64,000 nucleotides of DNA from Chitinophagaceae bacterium (lineage in GTDB: Bacteria > Bacteroidota > Bacteroidia > Chitinophagales > Chitinophagaceae). Positions 45,168 through 56,065 of the stretch are shown in pieces. Both the position numbers and the translations under genes were made by a program. Every line of letters starts with the position of its first letter. Within the stretch, counting starts at the first letter, position 1. The stretch covers positions 124,001 to 188,000 of the forward strand of contig JADJYK010000005.1 of NCBI GenBank assembly GCA_016719815.1, read 5' to 3'. The notes beneath the pieces were generated by a model that ran no database searches, had not been told where the DNA came from, and saw only the letters and a program-made list of their open reading frames with translations.

Positions 45168-48100
45168 TTAAAATCCAACATTAAATCCGAAAGAAAATGT
45201 TCTTACCTGGGGTGATACACTTTGGTCAATACCACCAGCAGTTATATTATCCGGATCAGCACCTTTATATTTTGACCAGGCAAAAAGGTTTTGGCCCTGA
45301 ACAAAGAATCTCAGGTTTTCAACATATCCTTTGAACACACGGTTAACTAATACGTTTTCCAGCGTATAACTGAGTGTTATGTCTTGTAAGCGGATATAAT
45401 CCCCGCTCTCAACAAATCTTGAAATAGCTAGGTTTGTCTGGTTGATATTAGGCGTTTGTCCGTAATACAATTTCGGAACATTGGTAACATCGCCCGGTTT
45501 TCTCCAACGGTCAAGAATTTCTACCCCGTTATTATGGAAACTTTGACTGAGTAAGGCTTCCTGGCGGGTGGTGTTCATGATTTGGTTGCCACCGGAATAG
45601 CGGAACATCACATTTAAGTCAAACTGCTTGTAGCGGAAACTGTTTGTAAATGCACCGAAGAAGGTAGGGATACCCTGGCCAAGATTCTGCCTGTCCGCAA
45701 ATGTCATTGTTGTTGCATTTGCAGAAGAAATAGTACCATCATTAGGTCCGGTAATATAATAGAAAGTGTTATTTGGAATATTGTGAACAACAAGTCTTCC
45801 ATTTGCTTTATAATACATAGGATGCCCATTGGCAGTATTTACACCTGCAGATTTATAGCCATAGATAATATTAATCGGATCTCCAACCCGGTAGAGATTA
45901 TAGTTGCCATTTTGTATATAAGGAACAGGAGCTCCGTTTATTTCATACAATTTGGTCATTTCATTTTTTACATTGGAATAGTTGAAGTTAACATCCCAGT
46001 TAAAGTCTTTGTTTTTAACAACAGAGGCATCAATGGCAAGTTCAATACCCTTGTTAATCATTGAACCGATATTCGTTGAGATGGAGTTTCCTGGAACGCC
46101 GGCACTGGCAGGGGTAGGTACAGCAAGCACCAGGTTGTCAACATCATTTTTAAACCAGTCAAATGACAGGTTAATTCTTCCATGTAGCATGCTTATTTCA
46201 ACACCGGCATCATATTTTGCACTTGTTTCCCATTGCAAATCAGGATTGCCAATAAAGTTGAGTGATATTGCATTAAGACCTCCATATAGCGAAGGGCCAA
46301 AAGTAGCCGGCAAATAAGGGAAGCCTCCCAGTGTATTGCCAACTTTGGCATAAGAGTACTTCAGTTTAACATCACTGAACCATTTGTTCAGGAAACTGTT
46401 GTTCTTCCATCCTTTTTCTTCTGATGGTCTCCAGCCAAAAGACACACCCGGGAAGGAACCATATCTTTTGTCTTTTGCAAGTGAACTTTGCCCATCTCGG
46501 CGGATAGATGCCTGGAAGAAATATTTGTTTTTATAGTCATAGTTAATTCTTCCAAATAAGGACTCAAACCCTGTATTTGTATAACCTCCAAAAAATTGTT
46601 GGGTAGAAGCAGATCCGGAAATAAGATTTTCTTTCAGGAAGAAAAAGTCAGAAAAATTAATTCCCTGTGCCTGCACATTCTTATTGTTTTGCTTTTGCAG
46701 TTCATGACCACCTGTCAGGAAAAAGTTATGGCTTTTTAATCGTAAGGTATAGTTGAAATAGTTCTGCCATGTATATCTGAGAATGCTTTGGTCAGAGTTG
46801 TATGCCAAACCATTATTGCTGAATCCATCACCATGACGGGGATCCCATGCCTGGTAACTATAGTCATTGAACCAGTCGGCAGAACCCTGTGTGCGGAACT
46901 TCAAATTTTTTGCAAAGGACAACTCTACAAAACCGGTATTAATAATCCTGTAATTATCAGAATAGTATTTATTCATATTGACGGTAAAGGCCACATTTGT
47001 ATAACCATCATCAACACCCTGTGAGTTTGGGCCATTGGGGATTGAATTAAGGTTTACCAATGGGGCATTAATATTATACCCTGTTGGGTTCAGGCTGCTG
47101 TAAGGAGAAACATTTGGCAACATACGGAGGGCTGATGAAATAACTCCGCTTAATGCATTGGACCCATTGTTCTGATCCCAGTTTTCCTGGCGGCTGACAC
47201 CAAGGTTGTTTCCAATTTTAATAAAATTGTTTACTTCATGCTCAAAGTTAAATCTGAACCGGTATGTATTGTTTTTATTACTTACAACAACACCCTGTTG
47301 TTTTGTATAGTTTGCAGAGAAAAAGAAAGTGGTCTTAGGTCCGCCGCTCTGAAAACTCAGGTTGTGATTCTGAACTAAAGCATTATTGATGAGAGCAATA
47401 CTTTGCCAGTCAGTATTAACACCGGCACCGTTTACACCTGCCCTTGCCGCTAGACCATTATTGGCCAATTTTTCGTTGGCGATGGTTACAAATTGATCCG
47501 CATTTAACAGGTCAAACCTTTTCAATACATTACTCATGCCTATTGTTAAATCATAGTTTACTTTGGCTTTACCCTTAGTCCCTTTTTTGGTGGTAATCAT
47601 TACCACACCAGCAGCGGCCCGGGAGCCAAAGATGGCTGTTGCCGAACCATCTTTCAGGATTTCAATGTTTTCAATGTCAGATGGGTTGATATCACCAATG
47701 GCGTTTGAATTGGTAGTAAAGGCAAGATTTCCCGTAACAACAGGAATGCCATCAACAACAAATAAAGGCCCAGTGGCCTGGTTAACCGAGTTTACACCCC
47801 GAATGAAAATCCGTGCGGGTTGGTTCACTAAGCCACTTTGGTTGGTAACCTGCACACCGGTAGCTCGTCCGGCTAACAGTTTATCTACAGAAGGGGAAAC
47901 AAAGTTTGCCAGTTCTTTAGCATCTACTTTAGAAGCAGAACCAGTAAAGGCTTTCTTTTGCTGAGTGCCATATCCTACCACAACCACTTCTTCCATAACC
48001 CTTTCTTCACCCTTAAGTACAAAAGACATATTGGTTTGCGAGCCAATATTCATATCCTGCGATAAGAAGCCTACACCAGATACCGTTATCACTTCGGCAG

Positions 48101-48293
48101 TTGCCGGTACAGGTAAACTGAATGTACCATCGGCTTTGGTAGTTGTTCCGATAGTTGTCCCCTTAACCATTACTGAAGCATTGGCAACAGGAAGGCCTTT
48201 GTCATCGGTCACTTTGCCTGTAATAGTTCGTTGTGCCATTGCATTTGTGGCAAAAAACACAACGCCAAAAAGCAGTAAAAACAGTTTTCTCAT
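45168..48293 (-). CDS. SusC/RagA family TonB-dependent transporter (pair 1)
   Basis: A 1041-residue outer-membrane protein with a signal peptide (LLLFGVVFFATNAMAQ). A carboxypeptidase-regulatory-like domain (about 24-100, RTITGKVTDDKGLPVANASV) and a TonB-box-like region (EEVVVVGYGTQQKK) follow. The plug domain reads IRGVNSVNQATGPLFVVDGI and IEILKDGSATAIFGSRAAAG. The beta barrel ends with the terminal Phe of FSFGFNVGF. The frame is intact. It shares an identical first 30 bases around the start codon with pair 2. It imports an unknown oligosaccharide or peptide using TonB energy. Confidence 0.95.
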   Translation of the reverse strand: MRKLFLLLFGVVFFATNAMAQRTITGKVTDDKGLPVANASVMVKGTTIGTTTKADGTFSLPVPATAEVITVSGVGFLSQDMNIGSQTNMSFVLKGEERVMEEVVVVGYGTQQKKAFTGSASKVDAKELANFVSPSVDKLLAGRATGVQVTNQSGLVNQPARIFIRGVNSVNQATGPLFVVDGIPVVTGNLAFTTNSNAIGDINPSDIENIEILKDGSATAIFGSRAAAGVVMITTKKGTKGKAKVNYDLTIGMSNVLKRFDLLNADQFVTIANEKLANNGLAARAGVNGAGVNTDWQSIALINNALVQNHNLSFQSGGPKTTFFFSANYTKQQGVVVSNKNNTYRFRFNFEHEVNNFIKIGNNLGVSRQENWDQNNGSNALSGVISSALRMLPNVSPYSSLNPTGYNINAPLVNLNSIPNGPNSQGVDDGYTNVAFTVNMNKYYSDNYRIINTGFVELSFAKNLKFRTQGSADWFNDYSYQAWDPRHGDGFSNNGLAYNSDQSILRYTWQNYFNYTLRLKSHNFFLTGGHELQKQNNKNVQAQGINFSDFFFLKENLISGSASTQQFFGGYTNTGFESLFGRINYDYKNKYFFQASIRRDGQSSLAKDKRYGSFPGVSFGWRPSEEKGWKNNSFLNKWFSDVKLKYSYAKVGNTLGGFPYLPATFGPSLYGGLNAISLNFIGNPDLQWETSAKYDAGVEISMLHGRINLSFDWFKNDVDNLVLAVPTPASAGVPGNSISTNIGSMINKGIELAIDASVVKNKDFNWDVNFNYSNVKNEMTKLYEINGAPVPYIQNGNYNLYRVGDPINIIYGYKSAGVNTANGHPMYYKANGRLVVHNIPNNTFYYITGPNDGTISSANATTMTFADRQNLGQGIPTFFGAFTNSFRYKQFDLNVMFRYSGGNQIMNTTRQEALLSQSFHNNGVEILDRWRKPGDVTNVPKLYYGQTPNINQTNLAISRFVESGDYIRLQDITLSYTLENVLVNRVFKGYVENLRFFVQGQNLFAWSKYKGADPDNITAGGIDQSVSPQVRTFSFGFNVGF

Positions 48294-48300
48294 GAGCGTT
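48271..48300. repeat. 30-base sequence around the start codon of SusC pair 1, identical to 53402-53431
   Basis: The identical stretch covers the first seven codons (MRKLFLL) and the ATG context (AACGCTCATGAGAAAACTG on the coding strand). The same bases occur at the start of the second susC. Such identity exceeds that of the two genes as a whole and may reflect gene conversion or a conserved translation-initiation context. Confidence 0.85.
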
Positions 48301-48761
48301 TTAGTTTTAGTATATAAAGAAAATAATCCTTCTGAATTCAGCGAAGGATCAATGAACTGGTGATTAACAATTTTTTCCCCGATCTATTGGTTCTGTTACA
48401 GGCTTAAAGATTATAAAAAAAACTTAAAATCCTGTATTTTTTTGACATTACAAGAGAAAAAAATGCTGCTTTTTGCGCCCATTTTATTGAAGGGGATTAA
48501 AAAAAGTGTAAAAAGGATAGAATTGAGTGTAAATCAGACTCGTATCAGAAAAGATTCGGAGGCGGTACAATTTTTTTTATAAATATTTGATTTTGTGTTT
48601 GTTGTGCTTGTTTTCGGATTCGAACGACTTGCCAAGCAAAATACTGAGTGTATCTTGAATCATATAAAGGCATATAGCGGCTTAAGAATTAACATGAATT
48701 ATTTCATAAAAAAGGCGGGTTTTATACCCGCCTTTTCGTTAAATCAATTATCAAGCATTAT
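48294..48761. other. Intergenic region between the two susC-susD pairs
   Basis: 468 bases without a credible ORF. It contains the terminator of the upstream pair (48704-48736) and, near 48400-48420, AT-rich sequence with a TAATCTTT box on the minus strand that could be the susC promoter of pair 1. A tRNA-like GGATTCGAAC at 48616-48625 was examined and rejected. Confidence 0.55.
48704..48736 (-). terminator. Intrinsic terminator of susC-susD pair 2
   Basis: On the minus strand an 11-bp perfect stem, AAAAGGCGGGT / ACCCGCCTTTT, with a 5-base loop, followed by more T. It is 25 bases after the stop of susD pair 2. Confidence 0.88.
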
Positions 48762-50252
48762 TTACAGATCGTTCTGAATACATTTTGAATTAGCGTTCAA
48801 TTCTGTCCTTGGTATTAAAAACTGCCAGCTTGTGCTTCCTGCAGGTACAGTCAATGTTACAGCCACGGAAGCGTTATGATTAGCTCCTGTTCTGTCCAAT
48901 GGAAGATCCAATCTTTTCAGGTCATAAAAACGGAACCCTTCTCCCCATAGCTCAACTCTTCTGTTCATCAGAATTTCGTTAATAAGTGCCTGACCTGTAT
49001 TAGTAGAAAGAACATAACCTGGATTTCTCTGGCTAAGCAGAGAGTATAAAACACCAGCTGCTGTGGCGTCTTGTCCGCCGGCTCTTGCTCTGGCCTCGGC
49101 CTCAATAAGGTACATTTCTGCAACCCGCATAATAGGCACATCACCTATACTGCTTGCACTGCCACCTCCAGATAAAAATTTTCTGTTCATGTATGGATAC
49201 CTTGCTCCGCCCGGAGGTATTGGAAACGTTGTGTTTGTACCGGTAGGATCCCATAATTGTTTTCTTATGTCAGATGCAGGTATTGCATTATATAATGCAG
49301 AGTTAATGCACTTTGGGTTTGTGCGAATGTTTGTCGAATTGAAATCGGCAGACATATATGCAAAGAAAGAATAGAAATAGGTAGTCTGATCTGCCACCTG
49401 CCGGCTTCCCCACATCCATTCAGGGTTTGTATAGTTATTAAAGCCCTGCAAATACTGCGCAGTACTCATTAGAGATAATCCTTGTCTGGCTTCATTTGCA
49501 AACTGAGCTGCAACAGCCCAGTCCTGCATAGCCAGTGCCACTCTTGCCCTCAGTCCTTTGGCAACATTCAGGTTAATATGGGAGGCATTGGCACGGGCAG
49601 GTGCGCCAGTAAGATTTGTGATAGCGGTGTTCAAATCAGTAACAATAACAGCATAAACTTCAGCAACGGTTGATCTCGGAAGTTTCTCAGTGGTTGGGGT
49701 TAATACAAGGGATAAGCCAGGATTGCTGTTACTGGTAGTTTTGTCATATCTTTTTCCAAAAAGCTGAATCATCTGGAAGTAAGCCCATGCTCTGTAAGCC
49801 AAGGCCTGTCCTTTTATTACCTTTTTATCCGCATCAGGTCCGGTTGCGTTATCAATATTGGCGATAATCATATTGGCATTGGCGATGATGTCATAGTAAA
49901 ATTGAAAATTAAAATATGGTGACCATGCATTTTCATTACGATGATCAGTCCAACGGTGAGTGGTAAGAAACCAGCCGTTACCTGTTGTTGGATTTACCAG
50001 GTCATCTCCTAGCATATCCATGTCAATCATATTTTTACTCTGCCCGCCCTGATCCTGACGACTGTTGTATTGTATATACAAAGATCGGTGAATACCGTTC
50101 AGCGCAACCCAGGCATTAGCAGTTGTTTTAAAAATATCAGTTTGTACTACCTGATCAGTAGGTGCCGTTGTCAGGTAATCCTTTTTGCAGGAGGGAAGCA
50201 AAAAAACCATTACCGCAAGTGCAGTTATAAATTTTAAAAATGATTTCTTCAT
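48762..50252 (-). CDS. SusD/RagB family outer-membrane lipoprotein (pair 2)
   Basis: A 496-residue surface lipoprotein with lipobox VFLLPSCKK and SusD features: DIFKTTANAWVALNGIHRSL, then VIKGQALAYRAWAYFQMIQL and FGKRYD. The C-terminal part has VPIMRVAEMYLIEAEARARA and MNRRVELWGEGFRFYDLKRL. It begins 11 bases after the corrected end of susC pair 2, which confirms that the two are one unit. A terminator follows. The transported ligand cannot be deduced. Confidence 0.93.
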   Translation of the reverse strand: MKKSFLKFITALAVMVFLLPSCKKDYLTTAPTDQVVQTDIFKTTANAWVALNGIHRSLYIQYNSRQDQGGQSKNMIDMDMLGDDLVNPTTGNGWFLTTHRWTDHRNENAWSPYFNFQFYYDIIANANMIIANIDNATGPDADKKVIKGQALAYRAWAYFQMIQLFGKRYDKTTSNSNPGLSLVLTPTTEKLPRSTVAEVYAVIVTDLNTAITNLTGAPARANASHINLNVAKGLRARVALAMQDWAVAAQFANEARQGLSLMSTAQYLQGFNNYTNPEWMWGSRQVADQTTYFYSFFAYMSADFNSTNIRTNPKCINSALYNAIPASDIRKQLWDPTGTNTTFPIPPGGARYPYMNRKFLSGGGSASSIGDVPIMRVAEMYLIEAEARARAGGQDATAAGVLYSLLSQRNPGYVLSTNTGQALINEILMNRRVELWGEGFRFYDLKRLDLPLDRTGANHNASVAVTLTVPAGSTSWQFLIPRTELNANSKCIQNDL

Positions 50253-50263
50253 ATAGTTAGTTT

Positions 50264-53200
50264 TTAAAAGTTAAATGTAAATCCTGCAGTTATTATTCTT
50301 GCAGGGGTATAAACGTTTGAGGTTGTGCCATCAAATGACTGATTTACATTCATGCCATACCTCTTTGAAAACAGAGCAACATTTTCGGCCCCTACAAAGA
50401 AGCTGCCACTGGCAGCACTCATTTTTCCACAAGGCTTGTTGGCATTTTATAAGACAGTGTAATTGATCTTACATTTAAAAATGAAGCATCAATCAGCCAT
50501 CTGGAGCTGGCTGCATCATAAACACCTCCTTTACTGTTGTCCATCCTTGGTACATTAGTTATGTCACCGGGTTTTGTCCATCTGTTTAATGCGTCTTTGT
50601 GTAATGCGGTTCCATAAGTGCCCGTATGCATTAAAGCAGCATATGTTCCATCGTATACTTTTCCGCCAATCTGGTATTGTAAAAGGATGTTTAGCTCAAA
50701 ACCAGCGTATGTGAAAGTGTTCTCTATGCCGCCATAAAGTTTAGGGATAGAGCTTCCGGCGTAAATATATTTTCCGTTGTTCTGGTCGGTAGTAACTGTA
50801 TCCTTCTTCCCCATTCCTTTATCAATAATTCTGCAGTTAGCCGGGTTATAGATATTAAACCTGTATAGAGCTGCGCCATCTTGAGGATCCACTCCATACC
50901 AATCTCTGAGCCAGTAATCATAAATTGAATGACCAACTGAGTATTTTTTGGTTCCGGATATTTGTTCAGGATTTGCATCCGGCATCTTTGTGATTCTGTT
51001 CTTAATAGTACTGGCATTTATTTTTAATTCCCAGTTAAAATCTTTTGACTTGAAGACGTCAGCTGCTATTTCAGCTTCAATTCCTTTGTTATACATGTTT
51101 CCAATATTAGTTGGAACTACAAAACCTCCTGTTGATAATGGAGTTTGTACATCAAATATTAAACCTACGCTGCGTCTGTCATAGAATTCAAAACTTCCCC
51201 TTATTCTGTTTTTGAATAATGCGAAATCAACCCCAAGGTCGAATGTGTTGTTTGATTCCCAGGTCAAAGGAATGTTTTCCAGTTGAGATTGCAGGGCACC
51301 CGGCTCTGCGGCGTTGTTGTATCCTAAAGAATAAAAGGCCTGGTATGCGTAATATGTACCTACGTTGTCATTTCCAAGCTGGCCATATGAAGTTCTGAGT
51401 TTTAGAGAATGGATGAAATTGGCATGTGCAAAAATCTTTGCTTTATCAAGTCTCCAGGCAAATCCCACTCCCCAGAAATTTTCCCAACGAACATCTTTGG
51501 CAAATCTTGAGTTGCCATCGGAACGTATATTTCCACTGATGAAATACTTGCCATTTAAGTCATAATTAAAACGGCCAAAATAACTTTCGATTCTGTATTT
51601 ATCAACTCTTGAAGTAAGTGAATTGATAGTAGAGAAATTTTCAAACTCGTAAATACCCTCTAATACCTGTCCCTGTTTAAAGCCATAGAAATAATCATAA
51701 GTGTAATCATAATTTTCGTGTCCCAGAAGGAAAGAAATATTATGCTGCTTGATTTTCTTATTGTAATCAAGTAACTGGTTGAATGTATATGAAGTTGTTT
51801 TACTGTTTGTTTTTGAAGCTCTGCCTGCGGGGGCGCCATCACCAACTTTATTATTGTCGTAAGTGCTGGCGTTATAATCGGTAAGGTCAACCGAAATATT
51901 TGTTGTGAACTTTAAGGATGGGGTAAAAGTAACTGTGGCATAAGAACGGCCACTAATAGTATTTCTTTTAAACAGGCTTTGGTTAAGTTTTGTTTCTTCA
52001 ATAACATGACGTCCGGGTGATGCACCGCCAGGACGATTGGGAATTCCCATGGCACTAAGGTTGCCGTAATCGTAGAAACGAACACCCTGTGAGTTTGTTA
52101 AGTATGCACCAGTTGTTTGATCATGTGCATAAACCGGGTAGATAGGCCCAATTGATCTGGAAAAAAAGAATGGATTTACATAACCTGTGCTGCTTCCGTC
52201 ACTTGCCTGGTTTGAATTATTAATACTTGCCGAAACATTAAGACCAGTTTTAAGCCAGCTTAATGCTTGCGTATTAACATTCAATCTGCCCGTAAACCTT
52301 CTCCAGTCAGAGCGAATTATAAATCCCTTTTCGTTTGTAAACCCGAAGGAACTAAAGTAATCCGATTTTTCAGTACCACCACTGTAGCTAATCGCATAAT
52401 CCTGACGGGTTCCTGTTCTGATAAGCTCTTTAGTCCAGTCAACATCATCTGCCCACATTAACTGGGCTGAAGGATTTAATTTGCCATCAGTTCTAACAAT
52501 ATCATTATTTGCAACTCCGCCAAATGGATTATACCCTAGCTGTGTCTTAATGCCATTTGTTGCATTTTGGCTTGCTACTGCTGCGGTTTGGCCGGATGTA
52601 TATTGAAGTGAATTTCTCATTGCCTCCCACATTAAGGGATAATACTGGTATGCATCAACTCTTTCGTATTCGGGCAGTCCTCTTGTGCTAAAGCCAAGCA
52701 AAGCTTTAAAGGTTACGTTATTTCTGTTCTTTTTGCCCTTTTTTGTTGTAATCATAATTACACCATTGGCGGCTCTTGATCCCCAAAGTGCTGTTGTCGC
52801 TGCGTCTTTCAACGTAGTGATTGATTCAATATCTTCTGAATTAATATTTGCAATACCGCCGTCGTAGGCTGTACCATCAACTACATATAAAGGAGCAGAT
52901 CCGGCGCTTATTGAACCGAATCCCCTTACACGAACACCGGGTGATGAACCCGGGGAACCATTACTGGCGGTTGTTTGAACGCCGGGACCAGTTGCAACTA
53001 ATGCATTGATAGGATTCAGAATTGGACGGTTCTTGAAATCTTCATAATTAGTTTGGTTCGCAGATCCCGTAAAATCACTTTTCTTAACCACTCTTCCGTA
53101 TCCAACAACCAACACTTCATCAAGACTTTTTGTAATGGCGGTCATTTGAATATTGTAAACTGAAACTCCAGAAATCAAAGCAACTTCTTTAGGTGCCATA

Positions 53201-53424
53201 CCAACAGAAGAAAAAATAATCTTTGATGTGCCGCCTGGAATATTCAAAGAATAAGAACCATCTTCTGATGTTGTCACACCGGCAGTTGTACCTGGGACAA
53301 GAATGGAGACTTTTGGAAGGGGGGTACCATTTTCGTCAGTAACCTTTCCGGATATGGTTCGTTGAGCCAGCGCTGATGTAGCGGCAACCACAACTCCAAT
53401 TAGCAGTAAAAACAGTTTTCTCAT
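50264..53424 (-). CDS. SusC/RagA family TonB-dependent transporter (pair 2, one frame break near the C terminus)
   Basis: About 1053 residues after correction. Signal peptide (LLLIGVVVAATSALAQ), carboxypeptidase-regulatory-like domain (RTISGKVTDENGTPLPKVSI), TonB-box region (DEVLVVGYGRVVKKSDF), plug (VRGFGSISAGSAPLYVVDGT; ITTLKDAATTALWGSRAANG) and barrel. As printed the frame stops at SLVEK. The T5 run at 50422-50426 needs one more base, after which the reading continues MSAASGSFFVGAENVALFSK and ends with the barrel-type terminus ARIITAGFTFNF. The restored end leaves only 11 bases before susD. So the transporter is intact and the early stop is an error. Confidence 0.93.
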
Positions 53425-53431
53425 GAGCGTT
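53402..53431. repeat. 30-base sequence around the start codon of SusC pair 2, identical to 48271-48300
   Basis: Second copy of the start-codon repeat described for pair 1. Confidence 0.85.
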
Positions 53432-53627
53432 ATGTTTTAAAATATAAATGGAATTATGTCCCCTTGGTTATGGGACGACTAAATAAATAGCAATAGGAAG
53501 CAACCTTATTAAGGCGTAAAAGAAAGTCTGTAATGAGGCTCCGGATTGGGGTCTTAATACATACGAATCTTCTATCGATCTTAACCTTTTTCATGCTTTG
53601 TACTCCGGCTGTAAAAATAGTGAATAA

Positions 53628-55954
53628 CTACTTTGAATTCACTTTGTTAACCGATATTAATAATGCCGGAAGCAACACCAGATTTGTAAAGGTGGCCGTA
53701 ACCAGCGTAAGCGACGTAAGCCATCCCAGGGCCATAGTGCCGCCAAACCGGCTAAAGCAAAAAATAACGAAACCGGCAATTAGTACAAAAGAGGTGTAAA
53801 TGATGCTGATTCCGGTACTATGGATAGTTTCGATTACCGTTTGCATGATGTTATTACTGTTTCTGGGCAGTTCTTGTTTATAGTTTACAAGAAACCTGAT
53901 AGTAATATCAATGGCAATACCCAAGGCCACACTAAATACCAAAACGGTTGAAGGTTTCAATGGCACCCCAACCCAGCCCATTACACCCGCAGTAATCAGC
54001 AAAGGAATAAGATTGGGTATAAGTGAAGTAACCAGGATTTTGACCGATCTGAATAAGTATAACATACAGGCAGCAATCAACAAAAAAGCCCAAAAGATGC
54101 TGTCTTTCAATCCATTAATAATAAATCGGCTGCCTTCGAGAAAGGTAACGCTGGTGCCTGTAAGTTGCACATCATATTTGTCTTTTGCAAATAGCTGACC
54201 AACTCTTTTGTCAATACTGTCTAGTATTTCAGGAAGCCGTTTGCTGCCTACATCGGCCATATTTACACTAATTCTGGCTTGCTGGCGGGTACTGTCCATA
54301 AAGGAAGAAATGAGTTTCGAAAAAGAGTTCTTGCCGCCAGCCGAATCACCGCCGCTTTTCATACTCAGATAGGGAGCCAGCGAGGGCAGGTCAAATTCTG
54401 ATGGCATCGTGTAATTCAGGCTGTCGCCGTCAAAAAATGCCTGCTTGGCAAATTTTAAACCCTCGGTAATGCTCAATGGCTTTCCAATATCAGGGATGGA
54501 CGCCAGGTATTGAGAAAGCGAATCTATCCGTTCCAGGTTGCCAAGATTACGGGTAGCTCCCTGTTTCTTTTTGGTATCCACCACAATTTCCAAGGGCATC
54601 ACTCCTTTAAAATTGGCCTCAAAAATTTCAGGTCAGTGTAAATTTTATCCGACTTAGGCAGGTCGTCAACAATATAGCCCACACTTTTTAGCTGAAAGAT
54701 ACCGGCAATCGAAAAAGCAACAATCACGGCAGTTACTCCATAAATCAGTTTGCGGTGATTGAGCGACCAGCGTTCCAGCCTGTCGAGCCAGCGGTTCAGT
54801 CGCGGGTTATCCAAATATTTTGTATGCCTGTTTTTTGGTGCTGGTAAAAAGCTAAGCACAACCGGAATAAAAATCAACGAAATTAAGAATAACGCCATAA
54901 TGTTGATACCGGCCACTAAACCAAATTCTTTTAAGATCTGGCTTTGTGTGAGTGCAAAAACAGCAAACCCTATTGCTGCTGCCACATTACAAAACAGTGT
55001 AACAATGCCCATTTTGTCAACCATCTGTACCAGTGATTTTTTTTGTCGCCGGTTTCATTCCATGCCACATGAAACTTGTTGAGGAAGTAAATGCAATTAG
55101 GAATTCCTATTACCACAATCAGTGGCGGAATTAATGCCGTAAGCAGGCTGATTTTATAACCAAGCAACACGATGGTGCCCACACTCCATGTAACACCTAT
55201 GGCTACCACTACCAGCGACAGCAGTGTGGCACTTACAGAACGGAAAAACAACAATAGGATTATTGCCGAAAGTATGATTGATGCCAGCAGGAAAAACTTC
55301 ATCTCCCCGGCAATCATTTCTGCAATTTCAGTGCGTATAAGCGGTAAACCACTTCTCTGTACTTCAATATTGTTTCCTTTTGAAAAATCATCAGCCAGTT
55401 TATTAATGGAATCCACAATGCCAACTCTTGCAGGTGAGGCCATCAGGTCTTTATTAATACGCAAACCCATCAACCAGGCATTGGTGGATGGGTTATAAAA
55501 GGTTTTTATAAAAAGGGAGACTTAAAAATGTGGCGGAACAACTGTCAATTTCTGCCTGACTCAAAACTTTTACAGGAAAAATAGCCTGTGTTTTAAGCTT
55601 TTCAGTTTCAGCGTTTTTAACAAGGTTTATGGCAGTGGGAACAGAAATAATATCATCAACTCCCTTTACCTTTTTCAGCTCTTGCTGAAGATTAAAATAG
55701 GCGTTAAATGTTTTTGCCTCAAAGAATTTCTCTGTTTTAATTCCTAATACCAGCAGGTTTCCATCCTCCCCGAATTTTTTCTTGAATTCCTGGTAGGCCC
55801 TGTATTTTGGATTATTTACGGGAATTGCTTTTGTAAAATCATAGCTTAACTGAACCTTGCTGGCAAAATATCCCATCACTGCTGTTGCTGCCAAAAGAAT
55901 TGCCAGTAGAGGCCAACGATATTTTAAAATAAACTGCCCGATACGATACCACAT
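53628..55954 (-). CDS. MMPL/RND-superfamily exporter (three frame breaks)
   Basis: After correction a protein of about 775 residues with about 12 membrane segments in two repeats. Each repeat has one helix, a large periplasmic loop and five helices. The start is probably MWYRIGQFILKYRWPLLAIL; an upstream in-frame ATG at 56002 adds 16 residues. Core stretches: KVQLSYDFTKAIPVNNPKYR, VVIGIPNCIYFLNKFHVAWN, TVLVFSVALGIAIDITIRFL. Breaks: near 55499-55505 (one T extra or two bases missing), the T8 run 55037-55044 (nine needed, DKKKSLVQMVDK), and A5 at 54621-54625 (six needed, KFFEANFKGVMPLEI). MMPL proteins move lipids or hydrophobic molecules; the substrate here is unknown. Divergent from porZ. Confidence 0.87.
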
Positions 55955-56065
55955 GAGGAAGACTGCTTTTATAAAGCCGCAAAGAAACGCTAAAAAGTCC
56001 AAAGCAGGCCTGTCAGAAGTCAGGGTTTTTGGGCTTTAAAGTGTTTCTTTGAGTAAAATTTTATA

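Noticed and set aside
48616..48625. tRNA-like T-loop sequence GGATTCGAAC
   Set aside because: The flanking bases cannot form the T stem or an acceptor stem on either strand, and there is no anticodon arm. Chance match.
43520..53424. Complete polysaccharide utilization locus
   Set aside because: No carbohydrate-active enzyme, sulfatase or regulator is encoded beside the two SusC-SusD pairs, so the transporters alone do not justify the term.
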